A stretch of 64,000 nt of DNA from Scortum barcoo (GCA_023238725.1 CM041535.1:26961978-27025977); one strand, 5' to 3'; counted from the stretch's first letter, positions 12,061-26,280 are shown. Notes: a model not told the origin generated them from the letters alone. Numbers and translations are program-made.

Positions 12061-14149
12061 TTTTTAAAAGAAAACCTTTAATTAGCCTGTAACTTCACTT
12101 ATGCACTGCTGCACTTCTTTTAAAATGTTGTGGGTATTTTATTTTAGTGATTTTAACTTTACTTCTATTATTATCATTAAGTTGGTTTTTATTTTTCTTT
12201 CTCATGTCATGCATTCTGTGTATTATGACCTTCACTTCAGTGGGATCAACACCCACTGGCTGTTCCACCCTGCATGAAAATAACATTGTTGACTTTGGAC
12301 ACCTTAGTGCAAAAAACATCTGCGTTAAAAAAACATGAATAACCTTTTCTGTTTATTTGCTGTCAAGGCTAAATATTCTCAATATGATAAGAAACCTATT
12401 GATAGTATATTTTGGTCTGTAGGTGGACTCCTTCATGTATATATGTTTACAGTACCCTCTAACACGAACACTGCACACACTAAATCCGTGGTTAGCTTGT
12501 TTAAGCTGCCAAAATGAAAATAAGTCAATAAGATGAGTAAGTTATCAACTCATTCATCTATAAGAACAGCAAACATGAATTTTACTCTGCAGGAAGGTGA
12601 AAGACATCAACAGTCCTGGTTTGGACATCGGCAGGTTTTAGGATGTTCACTGACAGAGAAGATGTAAAGTAATTACCCAGTTTTCATATATATGTCGGAT
12701 AAAATGAGCACAACAGATCTGTGAAGGAAAACTGAGGTGGAAAGTGTTGCACCTGTGGACAACTTAACTGGAGGAGACTTGAGATGCATGTGATTTATTC
12801 AAGTTTTGGCTCAAATTCAATAAAACAACAGAAAGTTTAGACGAATGGATGAATGAGATGAGGCGGAGGAGAAAGGACGTGAGCAAAAACCGAACACAGA
12901 GCGAGAAGTCAGCAGAGTTTTTTTCATGTTTGCTGCAGCAGAAGTTCACCAACACTTTACAGCAAAACGTTAAATTTCATGTTGGGGTGACATGAAGCGA
13001 TGAGTGTCTGCAGGTGTTCAACCAACAAGATCCACTTCTGCTCTGGTGACTCTGAAAAATGTGGGTGATAAATCAACATAAATGCTGAATTATGCATTTC
13101 ATTCAGGCTCGACTAATAAAATGATCATAAAATGCATTTTATTAAAATGATGAAGGTGTCAGATATGAACAGTAACACAGCTAATGAGTGAAGCTGACAG
13201 AAACTGTGAGCTTTAAACAGCCTGAATGTGAAACGAATGATTCAAATGATAAACGGCAATGACAAACATTTACTCAAATCATTCAGACACTGATTTCTAG
13301 AAATCAAGAGTGAGCTTGGACATAAATACTTCACTTCTAGATTTAGTGAACTTATTGTATTGTATATTTCTGTTTAGTTATATATTTATTTAGTTGTATG
13401 ATTTATATTTAAGTTGTATGATTTTTATTTTAGGTCTGTATTTTATTGTATCACTCTTGCACTATTATTTCATTTTAGTTTTAGTTAATATTTTTTTTTT
13501 TGCTTGAATGGATTCTTGTAAATATTTTTGAGCTTTGTTTTTAAGGATTTTTTTGAGATTTAAGATTTTCATTGCCAATGATTGCATGATGTAAAAATAG
13601 TTGTGCACATGACAGTAAATTATTTAAATATTTTGAATTTTATTGAAATATTTTTACAGCTATTTTCAAGTTAAGGAGAAACAACCCAACCTCGGTGCTC
13701 GTAACTCTGTACAAGGTTCAAACTAATTATGTAAGCTCATTAATGTGAAATCTGACCGTCTGAGAGTCAAGATTTTATGATCATGTGCACAACAATCACA
13801 TGAAAATTCTTGAGTCTTTGGCTCTTTGAAAGAAAGAAAGACAAACAGATCAATAGATATAGAACTAAAAACAAATAATAAGCTTAAGTAATAAAATAAA
13901 ATCTAGATTATATCAGTAAATAAAATATATAAATAAAGGTAAAACGAACAATGAACAGCCTCAGTTTGGGTTCAGTTTGGTGTTTCACCTGTTGAACTAA
14001 CAGTAACTGTACGTTTCATCCAAACACGTGTTTCTGCGGCGTCCTCGCTCACCTGTTGCCATTTGACCTTCATATTCGACGTCACACCTGCTGCCCCGCA
14101 CCGTCTCCTGATTCACCATCATCAACGTGTCATCTGTGAGATGGACTAA
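12061..14149. other. Non-coding stretch
   Basis: AT-rich with chance frames only, apart from the dispersed element at 13325-13640 listed separately. Confidence 0.35.
13325..13640 (+). repeat. Dispersed repeat, copy 1 (3' end ATGACAGTAAATT)
   Basis: TTATATTTTAGGTCTGTATT, TTGAATGGATTCT, TTTTTTGAGATTTAAGA and ATGACAGTAAATT correspond in order to 30545-30800. The ending, about -TGACAATAAATTCTT-, is typical of a retroposon 3' end. The family is unknown to me. Confidence 0.6.
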
Positions 14150-14660
14150 CGCTTTAAAAGCTTCAGATTCACTCCTCAGCGCTCCCTCAGAAATAACTAA
14201 ATGGTTTTATATTAAGCAATTTGTGGCCGATCAAGTGAAGCTCGGCTTTATTAAATGACTTTACTGAAGAGCTTGAATAGCTGGAGCCTTTATTGAATAT
14301 GTGAGCGGGTCATTATACAACATCAGAGCATGTCAAGTCGGCCGCAAACACACTTTGGAAAAGTGCAACTGGGTTTATTAATGGAAAACAAACAAAAGAC
14401 CTCATTAATGGATTTATAATCCTCATAATTCAAATGCAAATGAGCAATTCAGCACTTTGTCTTCATTTGACGAGAACAAAGAAACAGACATTTACATTCA
14501 GTTGCAAAAATGTTATTTCTCCACCGCTGCCCTCTGATCACTCTGAAGCCACGAGAGTAAAGATTTACTTTGATTTGTCCCAGGAAACGTATTGTTTACT
14601 CATTTGCATTGATTGTTATTCATTATTTTCCACCTTTGACTTTCTCAGAGATGATTAGTG
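14150..14660. promoter_or_regulatory. Candidate conserved regulatory element with two POU octamers
   Basis: Non-repetitive sequence with ATGCAAAT (14434-14441) and its reverse complement ATTTGCAT (14602-14609), several homeodomain-type TTAATGG/ATTAAT cores, and GAACAAAG (SOX-like). This clustering is typical of vertebrate developmental enhancers. Conservation cannot be judged from one sequence, so this is inference. Confidence 0.3.
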
Positions 14661-17600
14661 CCGAAGCCTTAACGACAAATATGAGAGTGCGGGTTTAAAC
14701 TCTTTAATAATCTCAGCTGACTTTCTTGTGAGTCACTTTTCACACTGCGAATCTCACGTTCAGTCACACGAGCTGCAGAAACACCTCAGACGTCTTCACA
14801 CTTCCTGCAGCTCTCCGTCTCTCTCTCGCTTCACACCGCTGATTAAAAAAACACACGACTGTGATGACGCTCTGCTAAATCGATCACATCAGTGCACTTC
14901 AGCTTTGTTTGGTTGCTTTTCAGTCACATAGTCTCTTATTTCACTCAACTTTATTGTCTTTACCGTCCCTGCAGCAGCATAAACAACAAAACAGAGGACA
15001 TGCAGTACAAACATACATATAATACCAGTGTTTGGATGTAGTTAATTTGCTCAAATACAGTTAAACACAGTACATGCATCAGTTATAATAATCCAACAAT
15101 GTGAGATGTAAAAGTAAAACATTCAAAGGGCCTTTTTTTCTGCATGATGGGTACTTTCTCCTATGCGAAGACTCTCTGCACATTTTCAATTAAACATTTT
15201 AAAGTTGTGGTGTATTTCTCTACTGAATGTTCCTATTTATCTACTTCAGTGAAGATTTTGAATAAATCTTCCACCCTGTCAAATATGTATAAAAAAAATG
15301 AAACCCCAATAGCTCCATCTGAAACAAACAACCAAAGTTTTAAAAAGATTTGAGGACACAGAGGGTTCTCTTTACTTGCCTGATGCACAAATTTTAGTTT
15401 TCACATCCACGTCGACGTGATGTAAATTTCGTCCTCTGCTTTGTCTGAACGTCTGTGTACGAAAACATCAAATAGAAAAAGACTTTTAAAGATGTGATTG
15501 TGAATGACCACAGTGAACTTTATTTAATCACCTGCTGCTCAATCAATGACATTTTCAGATGTTAGATTATTAAAGTATAAAAGCTAGGTAATGCAGCGAC
15601 AGGATGACAAAACTACACGTCACGCTTGATGAAGACTACAGTTTGTGCTCATGCAAGCTTTTGGCTCATTTTAAAATTAAATTAGATTAAATTATATGAA
15701 TAATTTCCACTGTAGCAGGGAAACAATCAGGTATGCAAAAAAAAAAGTCCAAACTTTTAATGACGCAGTCCATCTGTGCATCGAATTTTGAGTGTGAATA
15801 AATGACAGGGTGTGATTTTACAGAGAGTTATGTGGTGTAAAGATTTCTTTTTGACAGGTGCAGCGACTCGATATGAAGTCAAAAACACCAAAAAACAATC
15901 TGTGTATGCACAATTAAACAAACAGCACACACTTAATGAGTTTTAGCGGTGTTGGTAGCAAACACGCTCAGCTACTAAAATGTCACTTTATTCCTTTAAC
16001 ATGTACAATAACTGACTTATCGTCCACTAAATAAAGTCCTTCTTTGTCTGGTGTGTCTTTTTCTGTCATTTTTAATTTCCTGTAAAACCTATTTCATTGA
16101 TGTTGCTGATTCAATACTCTGAAAATGTGACAATCTCCAGACTCTCATCACAAAATGTCAAACTAATTACACGACTTCATATGATCAATCTGATCTCACA
16201 GAGTCTGGTCCAACATTCGTCCAGTCCACAACGACAAAACATCGGTTGGGTTTGGAGCTGTGAAGATCCGACTTTAAAGAGTTTCCAGTATAATATATGT
16301 TCAGTTTCATCTGTCAGTTGTGGCTCATTTGCTCAAACTTTGCCGTAAATCTGTTGAATGTTAAATCTAAAGATGATGGATAAGTCTTGTCACAGATGTT
16401 TACAAGAACAACAGATCACGGAAAAGCCACAAAGATGATCTGAATCAGTTCACGAGAGAATCTAATTAAGATAAAAGAAGTTATCACGGTGAAGCGCCAC
16501 CAATATGTCGATCTGATGAACAAAATAAAATCTGCTGCTCATATAAATAAAACCTCCCCTTCTTCCTCTGCCTTCCCCTTTCACACTTTAACAGCACAAA
16601 CGTTCGCACTCTCTCGGCTCTTTCGGTGTCAGAGTCACCTTCACCCTCGCCGTTAATCACTCCTTTTGCCCTGAGGTGGGGGGGGGCTCTTCCTCTGCTT
16701 CTCCTCACCGCAGATCTGCTCATCGCCTCCATCTGCCCTTCAACTCCGCCGCTGAATCACAATCAAGGGATCAGGAGTAAAAAATAAAAGAAGAAACAGC
16801 CGAGCACAGCGGTGAAATAAATCAACAAGGTGCTGCTCGTGTGTGTGTGTGTGTATGTGTTTAGGTGTTAAAGGGATCTGAAGCGGACACATGCTGCTCC
16901 TCAGGCGTCGACCGGCATCCTAATTCTTCATTTTTATTATTATAAGCAAGAGATCGGATCATTAGATTAGATTAGATTAGATTAGTGTCATTGCACAGTG
17001 CAGAGTACAAGACGACGAATCAAGAGTGCAAATATACGAATATATGATGGTGTTAAGTACATTAAAGAGGATGTGGTATACAGTATGAACATGTGGGGGC
17101 ATTACAGTGTGTGTGATTGTTTAAATGGGTGTATTTTGTTCCGTCAGTCTAAACAGTGAATCCTCCCATCTGAACTAAACAGCCTCAGTTTCTAATTAAT
17201 TACACGTCCAGTAGGTGGATGAAAGTGTCTTTTCTTCGCCGTGTGTGTGTGTTGCAGCGTTGTCGTCGTATTGAGGCCTGGGCGTCCAAATGTTTCCCGA
17301 ACACTCCCGGATCTTTTCATCTGTCATTCTGCTGCATTAAAAACCTCGAAAATAACACATCCTTGAGTGTGTGAATGCACGACAGTCTTAGAGCTGCGAC
17401 GTTCATGAAAGCCTGTCAAAATAAATGCAGGTGCAACGTGACAGCAGGAAGAGTCGAGCAGACGCAGCAGAGCGTTCAGGTGTAGGTGGAAAAAAAAAAA
17501 TCAAAAGTGAAGGAAGAGGTTGAAATTTCCTGCTGTTTTCTCTTTATCACGATTGTCGGTTGTTTAGGAGGCCACACTCGTCTGATCTCTGCATACTTTT

Positions 17601-18469
17601 ATTTTTCACTGACAGCTTTTTAAGATTTCCAAACAAAATGGTTTATTTTACAGACCTCATGTTGCATAAAGTTAAAGTGCAGCTGTTAAACAGACAGACT
17701 GCATGGACTGAAAACTGTGCGTATGTGAAAGAAAATGCTTTTCATATTTAAATAATAAATAAATACATTTCACTGTTTTTTTCCAGCTCTGGTCTGTTTC
17801 TGCTCAATACAACTAGTAATTACTGACAACCATTAATATTTTTAACATCACAGGAGAATTATTCATGTGGACTGTTGAGCTTTCAGTACACGTTTGCTCC
17901 TCACAATAACTAGTCATGTACTTTGAATGTGAATAAGATGCCTTCAAACAATAACATCAAAGTAAAGACTGATGTTTTTCTTTTTTTACATCCAATCCAA
18001 AGGTTTTAAAGTTTTAACAGTATCTGTCCCTGATAACTGATGTATCATGTACAATTTATATAAGTGCTGTATATCTGTACATTTGTTTATAGTGTCTTTA
18101 TGTCAGTTATGTCTTCCATATTCTTATATAAATTTTTTGTACTTTCTTTTGTGACAAGTGAATTTCCTCAATGCAGGATTAATAAAGTTTATCTTATTTT
18201 ATCTTATAAAGGACACACCACCTCCTGCACTGATACTAAATGTTGGAAGTAGATCAGGAGGTGGAAAATCTTCCAGTACGGACGTAATTCTCAGGATTGA
18301 TCTGTTCCTGTTACTGAATCAGAGCAGCTACACCGTGTGCATGTCAACAGGATGAGGATGATTTCATACTAATGTTAAGATGCTAACATGGCTCAGCTCA
18401 TCATCTTTAGATTCAGGTACATGTTCAGTCTCAGTTTAATCCTGATGTCTCTTTATGAGCTACAGAAGC
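14661..18469. other. Non-coding stretch
   Basis: Holds repeat fragments at about 14944 and 16960-17060 (see 5629-5810) and a short GT run at 16840-16858. A retroposon-like 3' end (GTGAATTTCCTCAATGCAGG, ATTAATAAAG, TTATCTTATTTTATCTTAT) lies at about 18150-18210. No coding exon seen. Confidence 0.4.
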
Positions 18470-18722
18470 AAACAGACCAGCAGACAGCAGGTTTTCTGTT
18501 TCGTTCTTCTTAACGCTCCACCGGCTCACATGTTTCTGTCACATCAGACTAAACTCAATTCAACTTCCTTCAGCTGTTGACTGAAGGTCCGTCTCCTCCC
18601 GGTGAAATCGGCTCATTGCAGCGGGGAGTGAACATGTGAGCTAACGTTAGAGGAAACTCTACCACCTTTGACCACAGGGGGTGCCAAAATCAACATGAGG
18701 AGATCCACTGAGCTGCTTTAAC
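18470..18722 (+). repeat. Dispersed element, forward copy of an inverted pair
   Basis: AACAGACCAGCAGACAGCAG, AACATGTGAGCTAACGTTAG, AGGAAACTCT, GGGGGTGCCAAAATCAACAT and CCACTGAGCTGCTTTAA. The reverse complement occurs at 22226-22354 with an internal deletion. Confidence 0.75.
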
Positions 18723-21700
18723 ACATACTGGATGTTTGGATCTTGTAAAATTATGTTACACATGAAATGTTAGCGTCAGGACAGGAGCTTCATGAGAGCC
18801 ATGGCCACAGCTTTTGAGCGTATGCCAAAAAATAATATATCCTGCAGCTACAGAGGCCTTGATGCCCCGCCTTCACAGATTTCACCGTTTCCTCCCCTAC
18901 TTCTTTCCTGTTAATATATTTTTTAGACTTCAGAGTCTTTTGTTTGGATTACGATCTCTTTTTGGGTAACACAAAGCGAAACGCTGCCTGTTGTGAGCTG
19001 CTGGAAAACTAACATCGACCTGCGTCTACCTTCTGTCCCAAAACTGAATCGTAAGCACTCAAATTAAAACCCTGGTTAATATACAAAGTGTATTTAATAA
19101 AGATAAACTCATCCTTAACCCTCAAGTTATTTCATTATTTCTGTGGGCTTAAAAACATCTTTTTATCTGATGACCTTGTTGCTCTGTGCTCTGTTCAGCA
19201 TGTTTTTTTTTGTATTAATAATGTTTTTAGGTACAGTTAGCTCGGCCTGATGAAGCTGTTGGATGAAAATTTATTAGCATTCGTTTCTTTGGGGTTGGTG
19301 AATGTCTGGAATTTAATGACCATCCATTTAATAACTGCAGTTTTAAAGTAACTTAAATTCCTAAAAACTGAACGCAAAATACAAACAGCCTCTTTCATAT
19401 CTGTGAACCGTCCCTCCAGAAGAATCTGGACTCATCCTCTCAACTTTTTTCTCCTCAATTACTTTCGGGATCTCATTCTGACATCAGCTCAGTAAAGATA
19501 TTTCTGTCAGTGTTTCTGTCTGTTGCTGAGCTGCCAACCTGTGAGGCAGCTTTTATCTCTTAGGTCGACTCTGTGAAAAACTCGAGATGACGACGACACC
19601 TTTATATTTGGATGGAAACGGTGTCAGATTTACACGTTTTACACTCTGACTCGGAGCAGACTGGCTGTGTGGGCGATGCCTGTTAAAGAATAGCACGGTT
19701 CAGAGACCCACATGTTGTTTTCACACTTTAATTATCCAGCAAAGGTGGTTAAAACACACACAGAGCGACACCGGGAGAAGCCCCGTCCAACCACAGCCCT
19801 CAGTGTTTGTTCAGGAAAGAGAAAGTTTCTTCTGTATTTGCTCTGCTCACATGTTTCTCTGTGGTTTGTCCTGCTTTCTTCCTTCCTACTTCCTTTGTAT
19901 ATGTATATTCTGCATCCTATTTAAATCTTGAAACTTGTAAAGTAAGAAGTGCAGCACAGACTTCATGCCATATTAAAACACAGACATCCTAACAATCCCA
20001 ACAAAACTCAAAAATAGCAATCACATTTATTTCTGCTGCTAATCCTTCCTCACATGATTTCTGTTTCCTCCTTTGGGACACTTAATGTTTGTTTTTCCTC
20101 TTAAATATATAGAGGAAAAAAATCTGAGGCATAATTTTAATGCAAAGTAAGAATTTGGCCTAATCAGCAGGTGATAAATAACCCTGAATACTAAATTTAT
20201 GCCCCAAACTCTGCTTTTGACAAAAACAAACTACACGAGGCGTAATTCATTAATCATACAAGGTTTAAGCTAAATATTATTCCTGTGCCAGCAGATCTGC
20301 TGCTCCAATGCTCATAAAACTTATGTAAGTAAACACAAAGGCAGTGTGAGGGTTTTATTCTCACATTTCATAAATTTCACACATGCAAAGGTCAAAGTTG
20401 AGATACTAAAATAACTTTGATAAATGATAAAGGTGCACTCATATCTCACAGTCACTTCACAGTTAAATTAAAGGAAAACCTCCACATCTTTTGCAGGAAT
20501 TCAAACTGTGAACATTTTTTTATTCAGTCATCTTGCACATTCCTGCACAAACTGCACAGCTTGGAGAAAAAACAGATATACTGTACATCAATTATATTAT
20601 TTATTGTTTATTTGTCCACTTTATCTTAGTTTATCGGCTTTAGTTTTGCACCAAAACACCGACACAAACCAACTCTTCAGTAAAAACCTGATTCTGAAAC
20701 AATCCTGATTGTGACAGAGAAGTTTTTCTTTGATTTGTCTCGCGTCACATTTCTCCCATTTGTCACACTAATTCTCTGATCATTGCAGCAAAGCATCAGC
20801 AAAGACAGAGAAGAAGAAAACGGTAAGACAGTAAACATGGACAAAGATGAAGCTTCAGTTAAACTAGATTCAAACAGGAGGGAAGGAAATGCATTCAACT
20901 TACACAAAAAACATTTACACAAATTATACTCTGTGATTCTTACATTTTTACTGTTATTTTGATAAAAAATAAATTAAAAGAAAAAGAGTTTTGTGGCCTT
21001 GTTGAGAAGTTTTGTGACAGTAAAGTTGAGGGATCACTAGATGCCACAAATGTGAGTCTGTTGGGGTCACATATTTACTAATTTATATGGAAAGCCATTT
21101 AATATTTGTTGAGATATTTTAGAGCGGACAAAGTGGTTGATGGACCAACATTTTCAGCAAGTGGCTAAAAGGACAAATATTCATTTTTTTTTATCTTTGT
21201 AAAGTGAAAGAAGAAATAACCTCGGGCTGTGAGACATTTTTCAATTAATTCTGAACTATTTTTGGACATTTTATCTCTTAAAAGAAAACCTTTTTAATTG
21301 CAAAAATAATCTTGGTTATTATAATAATGATCAGCGCTGTGACACATCTGGTTTTCCAGTTTCAGACGTTAGTTCATAAACGCAGGCTGATCTCCAGTTC
21401 AAAGTATTAACCCCGAAAAGCCTGTAACTGCTCATTATGGGATGAAGTGTGTGAGGAGTGCTGCTTTTCATGTGTTTACAGTGAGTCTGGACTTGGGTGC
21501 TGATGTGTTTTTTTTTTGTTTTTTTTTGGTCTCTTCTCCGGCAGCCCGCGGCCAACAGCCCGAGGCCAGAGGAAGAAAGACCACATGAAGTCCTGAATTA
21601 GATGGAGCCGTAAATATTTGATGAGCTGCTGTGTGTTTCCAGCAGCTTAACGGGCGTCCAAGGTCAGAAGAAACTGCAGTCTCTCTCTCTCTCTCTCTCA

Positions 21701-21939
21701 CACACACAGAGTCAAACATGTGTACACAAACACCAACAAACACACAGGCAGACACATGTGTTTACAGAGCATGTACAGAGAAAAATGTGGACACAAACAA
21801 ACGCTTAAACAAACCCTGAGCTGGATGTGCACTCATTTTTGCTTTTATATTTCTTTACTTGTGAGACAATATAGTATATTTCACATGCTCTTACTCCAAC
21901 CTTCAACCCAAGCTTGACTCTAAATCCAAGTCTTATTCC
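18723..21939. other. Non-coding stretch
   Basis: AT-rich with chance frames. Short CT/CA run at about 21681-21710. No gene or known repeat recognised. Confidence 0.35.
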
Positions 21940-22790
21940 TCAAGTAGCAAAAGGAACACCCTCACTTTCCACTTTCTAAAAATGTCCCCATTTCTGCAAA
22001 AAAAAAGTTCACTCTCTTCAAAAACGTCCTCACTTTTACAAAATGTCCTTACATCAAATCAGTGTCTTACATGTCTTATGTAAGTCAGTAATACATGTCT
22101 TACTGACTTACATAAAATCCCCAAATGTTCCTCTGTCTCCTGGATATCCTCTGCTTAAACTATTTTCACTTTCCAGACATGCTCTGACTTTAAAAAACAG
22201 CTTCACTTTCTTGATGATTTTCATTTAAAGCAGCTCAGTGGATATCTTCATGTTGATTTTGGCACCCCCTGTGGACAAAGATGATAGCGTTTCCTCTAAC
22301 GTTAGCTCACATGTTCCCTCAGAAACAGACAACCTGCTGTCTGCTGGTCTTGTGTCTTATGTGTCTTGTCTTATGTTGCGCTGCACTGTAGCTCCACTTT
22401 AATTTTTATTATCTGTCTTATTGTCTTCTGATCTTCTATTTTATTTGACTGTTTTTGTGTTTTTCTCACGTTTCTTTGCAAGTCTTTGCACCTTGTTGTT
22501 AAGTGGTGATGTACAAATAAACCTGCCTTTTAGATGACCTCCTTACTTTCCTCTTTCCTAAAATGTCCTTGATCTCTAAAAATGTGCTCAGTTTCTTCAT
22601 AAGTATTCATATTCTCTTTCTAAAAATGTTCTCACCTTTCCCTTTAAAAAATCTTCCCATTTACATGTTCATACTTTAAAAAGAGGTCTTTCTGTCCCAG
22701 CATGCTCTGACTTTTATAAAAAATGCCTCGACTTACCACAGATGTCTTTACTTTCCAAACTCACCATTTCTTTCTAAAGTTATTTTAGTT
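21940..22790. repeat. Degenerate minisatellite, unit about AAAAATGTCCTCACTTTC, interrupted
   Basis: Recurrent AAAATGTCCCCATTT, AAAACGTCCTCACTTTT, AAATGTCCTTAC, AAAATGTTCTCACCTTT and similar. It is interrupted at about 22213-22534 by the inverted element above. Confidence 0.6.
22226..22354 (-). repeat. Dispersed element, inverted copy, inserted in a minisatellite
   Basis: Reverse complement of 18470-18722. The surrounding degenerate AAAATGTCCTCACTTTC minisatellite occurs on both sides (about 21940-22212 and 22535-22790), which suggests that this element and the following 180 bp inserted into it. Confidence 0.65.
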
Positions 22791-25700
22791 TTTTTTAATG
22801 CTATCACTGGTGCTCACATTTGCATGCTAACACACACACACAAGATTTGTGCAAATAAATCACATGTCTACTTAAAAATTTGACACAATCTGTGTTTATA
22901 AGCAATTAAATATGAAACTAGATTTTTTTTCTGCAGCTGATTTGTTTTCTGTGAATTTCAGATGTTGATAAAAACTAGTAAACCAATAAAATGACTTTAT
23001 CTCGAGCAATAAGTGGATTTTCTCTTCATGTCGTCAGCAGACATGTAGCACAGTGTCTTTAGTGATAAGCAAAGTAAATATAAAAACAGCGAATATGAAA
23101 AAAATGTCTGCAGCAGGTGAACTTGACTGTGATGGAGAACCGATCGTTCCCACATGCATCAGCTCAGATTATCAGATTATGGATGTTATAGTCATTTTGA
23201 AAGATCTGTGTGTGACCTCTGACAATCTTACATGATGATGAGACTTTCTGCTCTTCTTTGTCACCTGTAATATTCTGTCTTCTTTTCAGTAAATGTTAAT
23301 GTTGTGTTGTGAACCTTTAGCTTTTGTTGCAAATGTTTATGTTGGTCTTGGTGCAAAAGTTGTGACGAGAACATTTGTCAGCAAAGATGTAGCATTGTCA
23401 TTATGTTTTCTGATTTAATCTGTGGTGTGTAAAGGCCTTGTTGCATTTCTGTCTGTGTGCTGATTAAACAAATGAGAAACTTTATCTCGATCAGTTCGGA
23501 GGTGGATTTTCCAACCTTGGACAGAGCTGTAATCTGCTGCCTCCGGTTGTTATGCTAAGATAAAGGCTAAAGGCCCTGATTCGACCTCTGAACTTTGATA
23601 TTAAAGTGATCTTCTCGTCTAACTCTGCAAGACAGAGAAAAACTGTGTTTCAGTGAGGAAAGTTTGGAGTTTTTTCAGTATGGACTCTTTTTTTTTGCAG
23701 GCTGTGGTGTCATCTTCAGTGTCAAAGCCATTTCTTCTGTCCTGTTTACTCTCAGCACAAACTGAAACTGACGGCCTGCTGTAGAAAATACAAGCTGACT
23801 TTCCATTACTCATGAAAATATTGTATTTACAGATTTACAGAGCCTGTGCTGGGACAGCAAACACCTCCTCCTGAGGAAAAAGCCTCTTTGAGTTACCTCA
23901 CAGAGAATGATTGATCAGTGATCGGCAGTATTTGCTGTGAGTATGAAACTGTGCACTGCAGATCTCTTTAATCTGCCTCTGACTCACGAAGCCTCATTTG
24001 TCTTTAAACAAGTGGAGAAAGCTTTTAGTGAGGTGTGAATCAGCTCGGCGGGGGAATAAAGTGCAGACGAACACAGTGTCTCGGGGAACGGGAGGGAAAG
24101 GCTCACGTCTCCTCTGCAGCCTACTTCTGCGTGATAACTCTGCTATTTTGGGCGGTCGTTAAGACAGGTAGCATCACCCGGGAATTACCTGAAAGCCACA
24201 GAGGCGGCGATAAATCACAGAGATGTTCTGGGCAAACGAAGCACAAAGGGAGAGGGGATGAAATTAGCAGCACAACGTCTCTTCCAGGCTCCAGAAGGTT
24301 AAAAAAAACAAAGACTGCGTATAAACCAGCTCTCGAGGAAAAGCAGCGAACTGGGCAGCGATCACAGTGAGATGAAAATAGTGACAAACTGTTCGTACAG
24401 TATCGCAGGACGCCCCCCTCCCAACCCGAGGCTTTTAAAAACACGGCCTGCACTGCGGCTTTTGTTAACTGTAAACAGTCCTGCTTGTTTGGCAGGAAAA
24501 ACAGCAGCGTTCATTCGTCAGAGGCAAATATCTGAGACAGCGACAGCAAAAAAAAAAAGGAGGTTCATCAATATTTCAGTGCGTGTGATAACAAGAAAAG
24601 GAGGCCAGTGGCTTTGTGTTGACATTTCTGTGTCATTATTCCCAACGAGCTCTCGCTGAGCTGCGACTCACCCTCAGCTTCGGCTTCACAGGAAATAACT
24701 CTGAAATCACACTTTTAAAAAACAAAACAAGACAGAAGACACGTCATCGGTGTACAAATAGTCCCCAACAAATGAACCTTTATCTCCTTTTAGAGAAATA
24801 AACTAGATATTTGTGTTTTTAGAGATTTGTGTCTTCAGCAGAAACCAATAATCTTTGAGCTGAGAGCCACAGACGAGGTGAGAAAGTCCTGACAGAGACG
24901 GACTCACATTGTTGGTTTTTCTCCTTTCTTCTTCATTAAATATACTATTATAAAAGATTTAAACATTGACTGATTGTGCTGCTTTTATGATCTTCGTTTT
25001 CATTTAGAGTGTCACATGCCGCTGTGATCTGATAAAATCTGGTGAAATCTGCACTGTGCAGCTTTGGTTTGTAACACAAGTCAAGTCTATTTTATTCATA
25101 CGGCACAATATCACCACGAAATCATAATTTTCTCTAAGAGGCTTGAAAATCTGTTCACCCTCTGTCCTTTGACCCTCGATTGAGAAAAGGACGCATTAAA
25201 AACAATTAAACCACAGTTGATATCCTCTGTTTTTGACAAGCTTAAGTGAAATCATTTGCATTATTTCCACAAAGCTCCTCCAGATGAACAGAAAACTTCA
25301 CACATTGACACTTTAAAAAAAATCAGCAGAAGATGATGTGAATTTACGGGCATTTTTGTGCACTTTTATCGTGCATAAATTTCAGAGTTGGTTCGTGAAT
25401 TCAATTAACCACTTTGGAAGACGAAGCTTCAGTGAGAGGATGTCAAAAATAATAGATATAAATGGCCTTTATGTTTGTTTCATGTGTTCAGAATCAGCAA
25501 ACACATACAAAGAATAAGATATATGTACACAGCTTTGTGTTGCCAGTGTTGATATTTACATGATAAAACATTTCGTATTAAAAAAAATGAGAATATATTA
25601 TATGTATTATTTTCCTTTTACAGGTCTGGTGGATGTTTGTGTTGAAGGTTTCTCATCGCAGGTTTTGTTTCTGACTCTCTACTCAACAAACTGGATGTTT

Positions 25701-26000
25701 TGGCGTGCAGAGGCTCTTCAGCGCCCCCCAGAGGAGAGGAGGAGGAACAGATTATGTTCATCTGCAGTGATTTATTGTTTTTTATCACTTTTATCTCTCC
25801 ACTTGAATCTTTAGTGGAAGTTACTTACTGAGCTTGTTTCCACTTGGTTTTCTCAGATTTTACACTAACCTGCATCAAAATGTGCATCAAAGGTGGATGG
25901 AAAAGCACCTAATGAGCACACCTTTAAATAACTCTCCTGTTGGTTGGTTAATATTCGAGCAGCAGTGTTTCATACAGACAAAAGGTAAGAAATAAAAACG
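22791..26000. other. Non-coding stretch
   Basis: No coding exon recognised. 24020-24700 is less AT-rich and partly CpG-containing, with open frames of 95-111 codons on both strands, none resembling a known family. The start of a dispersed repeat (AAGTCAAGTCTATTTTATTC) lies at 25078. Confidence 0.35.
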
Positions 26001-26009
26001 AGGGTGAGA

Positions 26010-26280
26010 TGGTGGGTGGTGGAGCATGATGGATCCAGGCCATGAATAATGCTCTTTTCACTCCATAGTCCCCCTGCGATTGATCAGGACCTGAACCTGC
26101 ATTTCATTCAGAATCACTTCAGCCGACTGCCACCGCGGGAAAGTGACAACCTGTGTTTAATTAATGTGCTGTGATTTAGCATTCACTTGAGCGTAGTAAA
26201 TCATAAATTAGCGAGTTTTCAGCTCAGTGGGCCAGATGGTGCCGTTAGTTGAGGGACACATTTTAATTTGATCAACCAGA
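26010..26280. promoter_or_regulatory. Candidate conserved non-coding element
   Basis: Non-repetitive block with GTTTAATTAATGTGCTGTGA, TTTAGCATTCACTTGAG and AAATCATAAATTAGCGAG, rich in homeodomain-type cores and without open frames. It resembles vertebrate CNEs in texture. Inference only. Confidence 0.25.

Noticed and set aside
24035..24453. Overlapping frames of about 110 codons on both strands
   Set aside because: No recognisable domain, no plausible splice flanks, and both strands open together.
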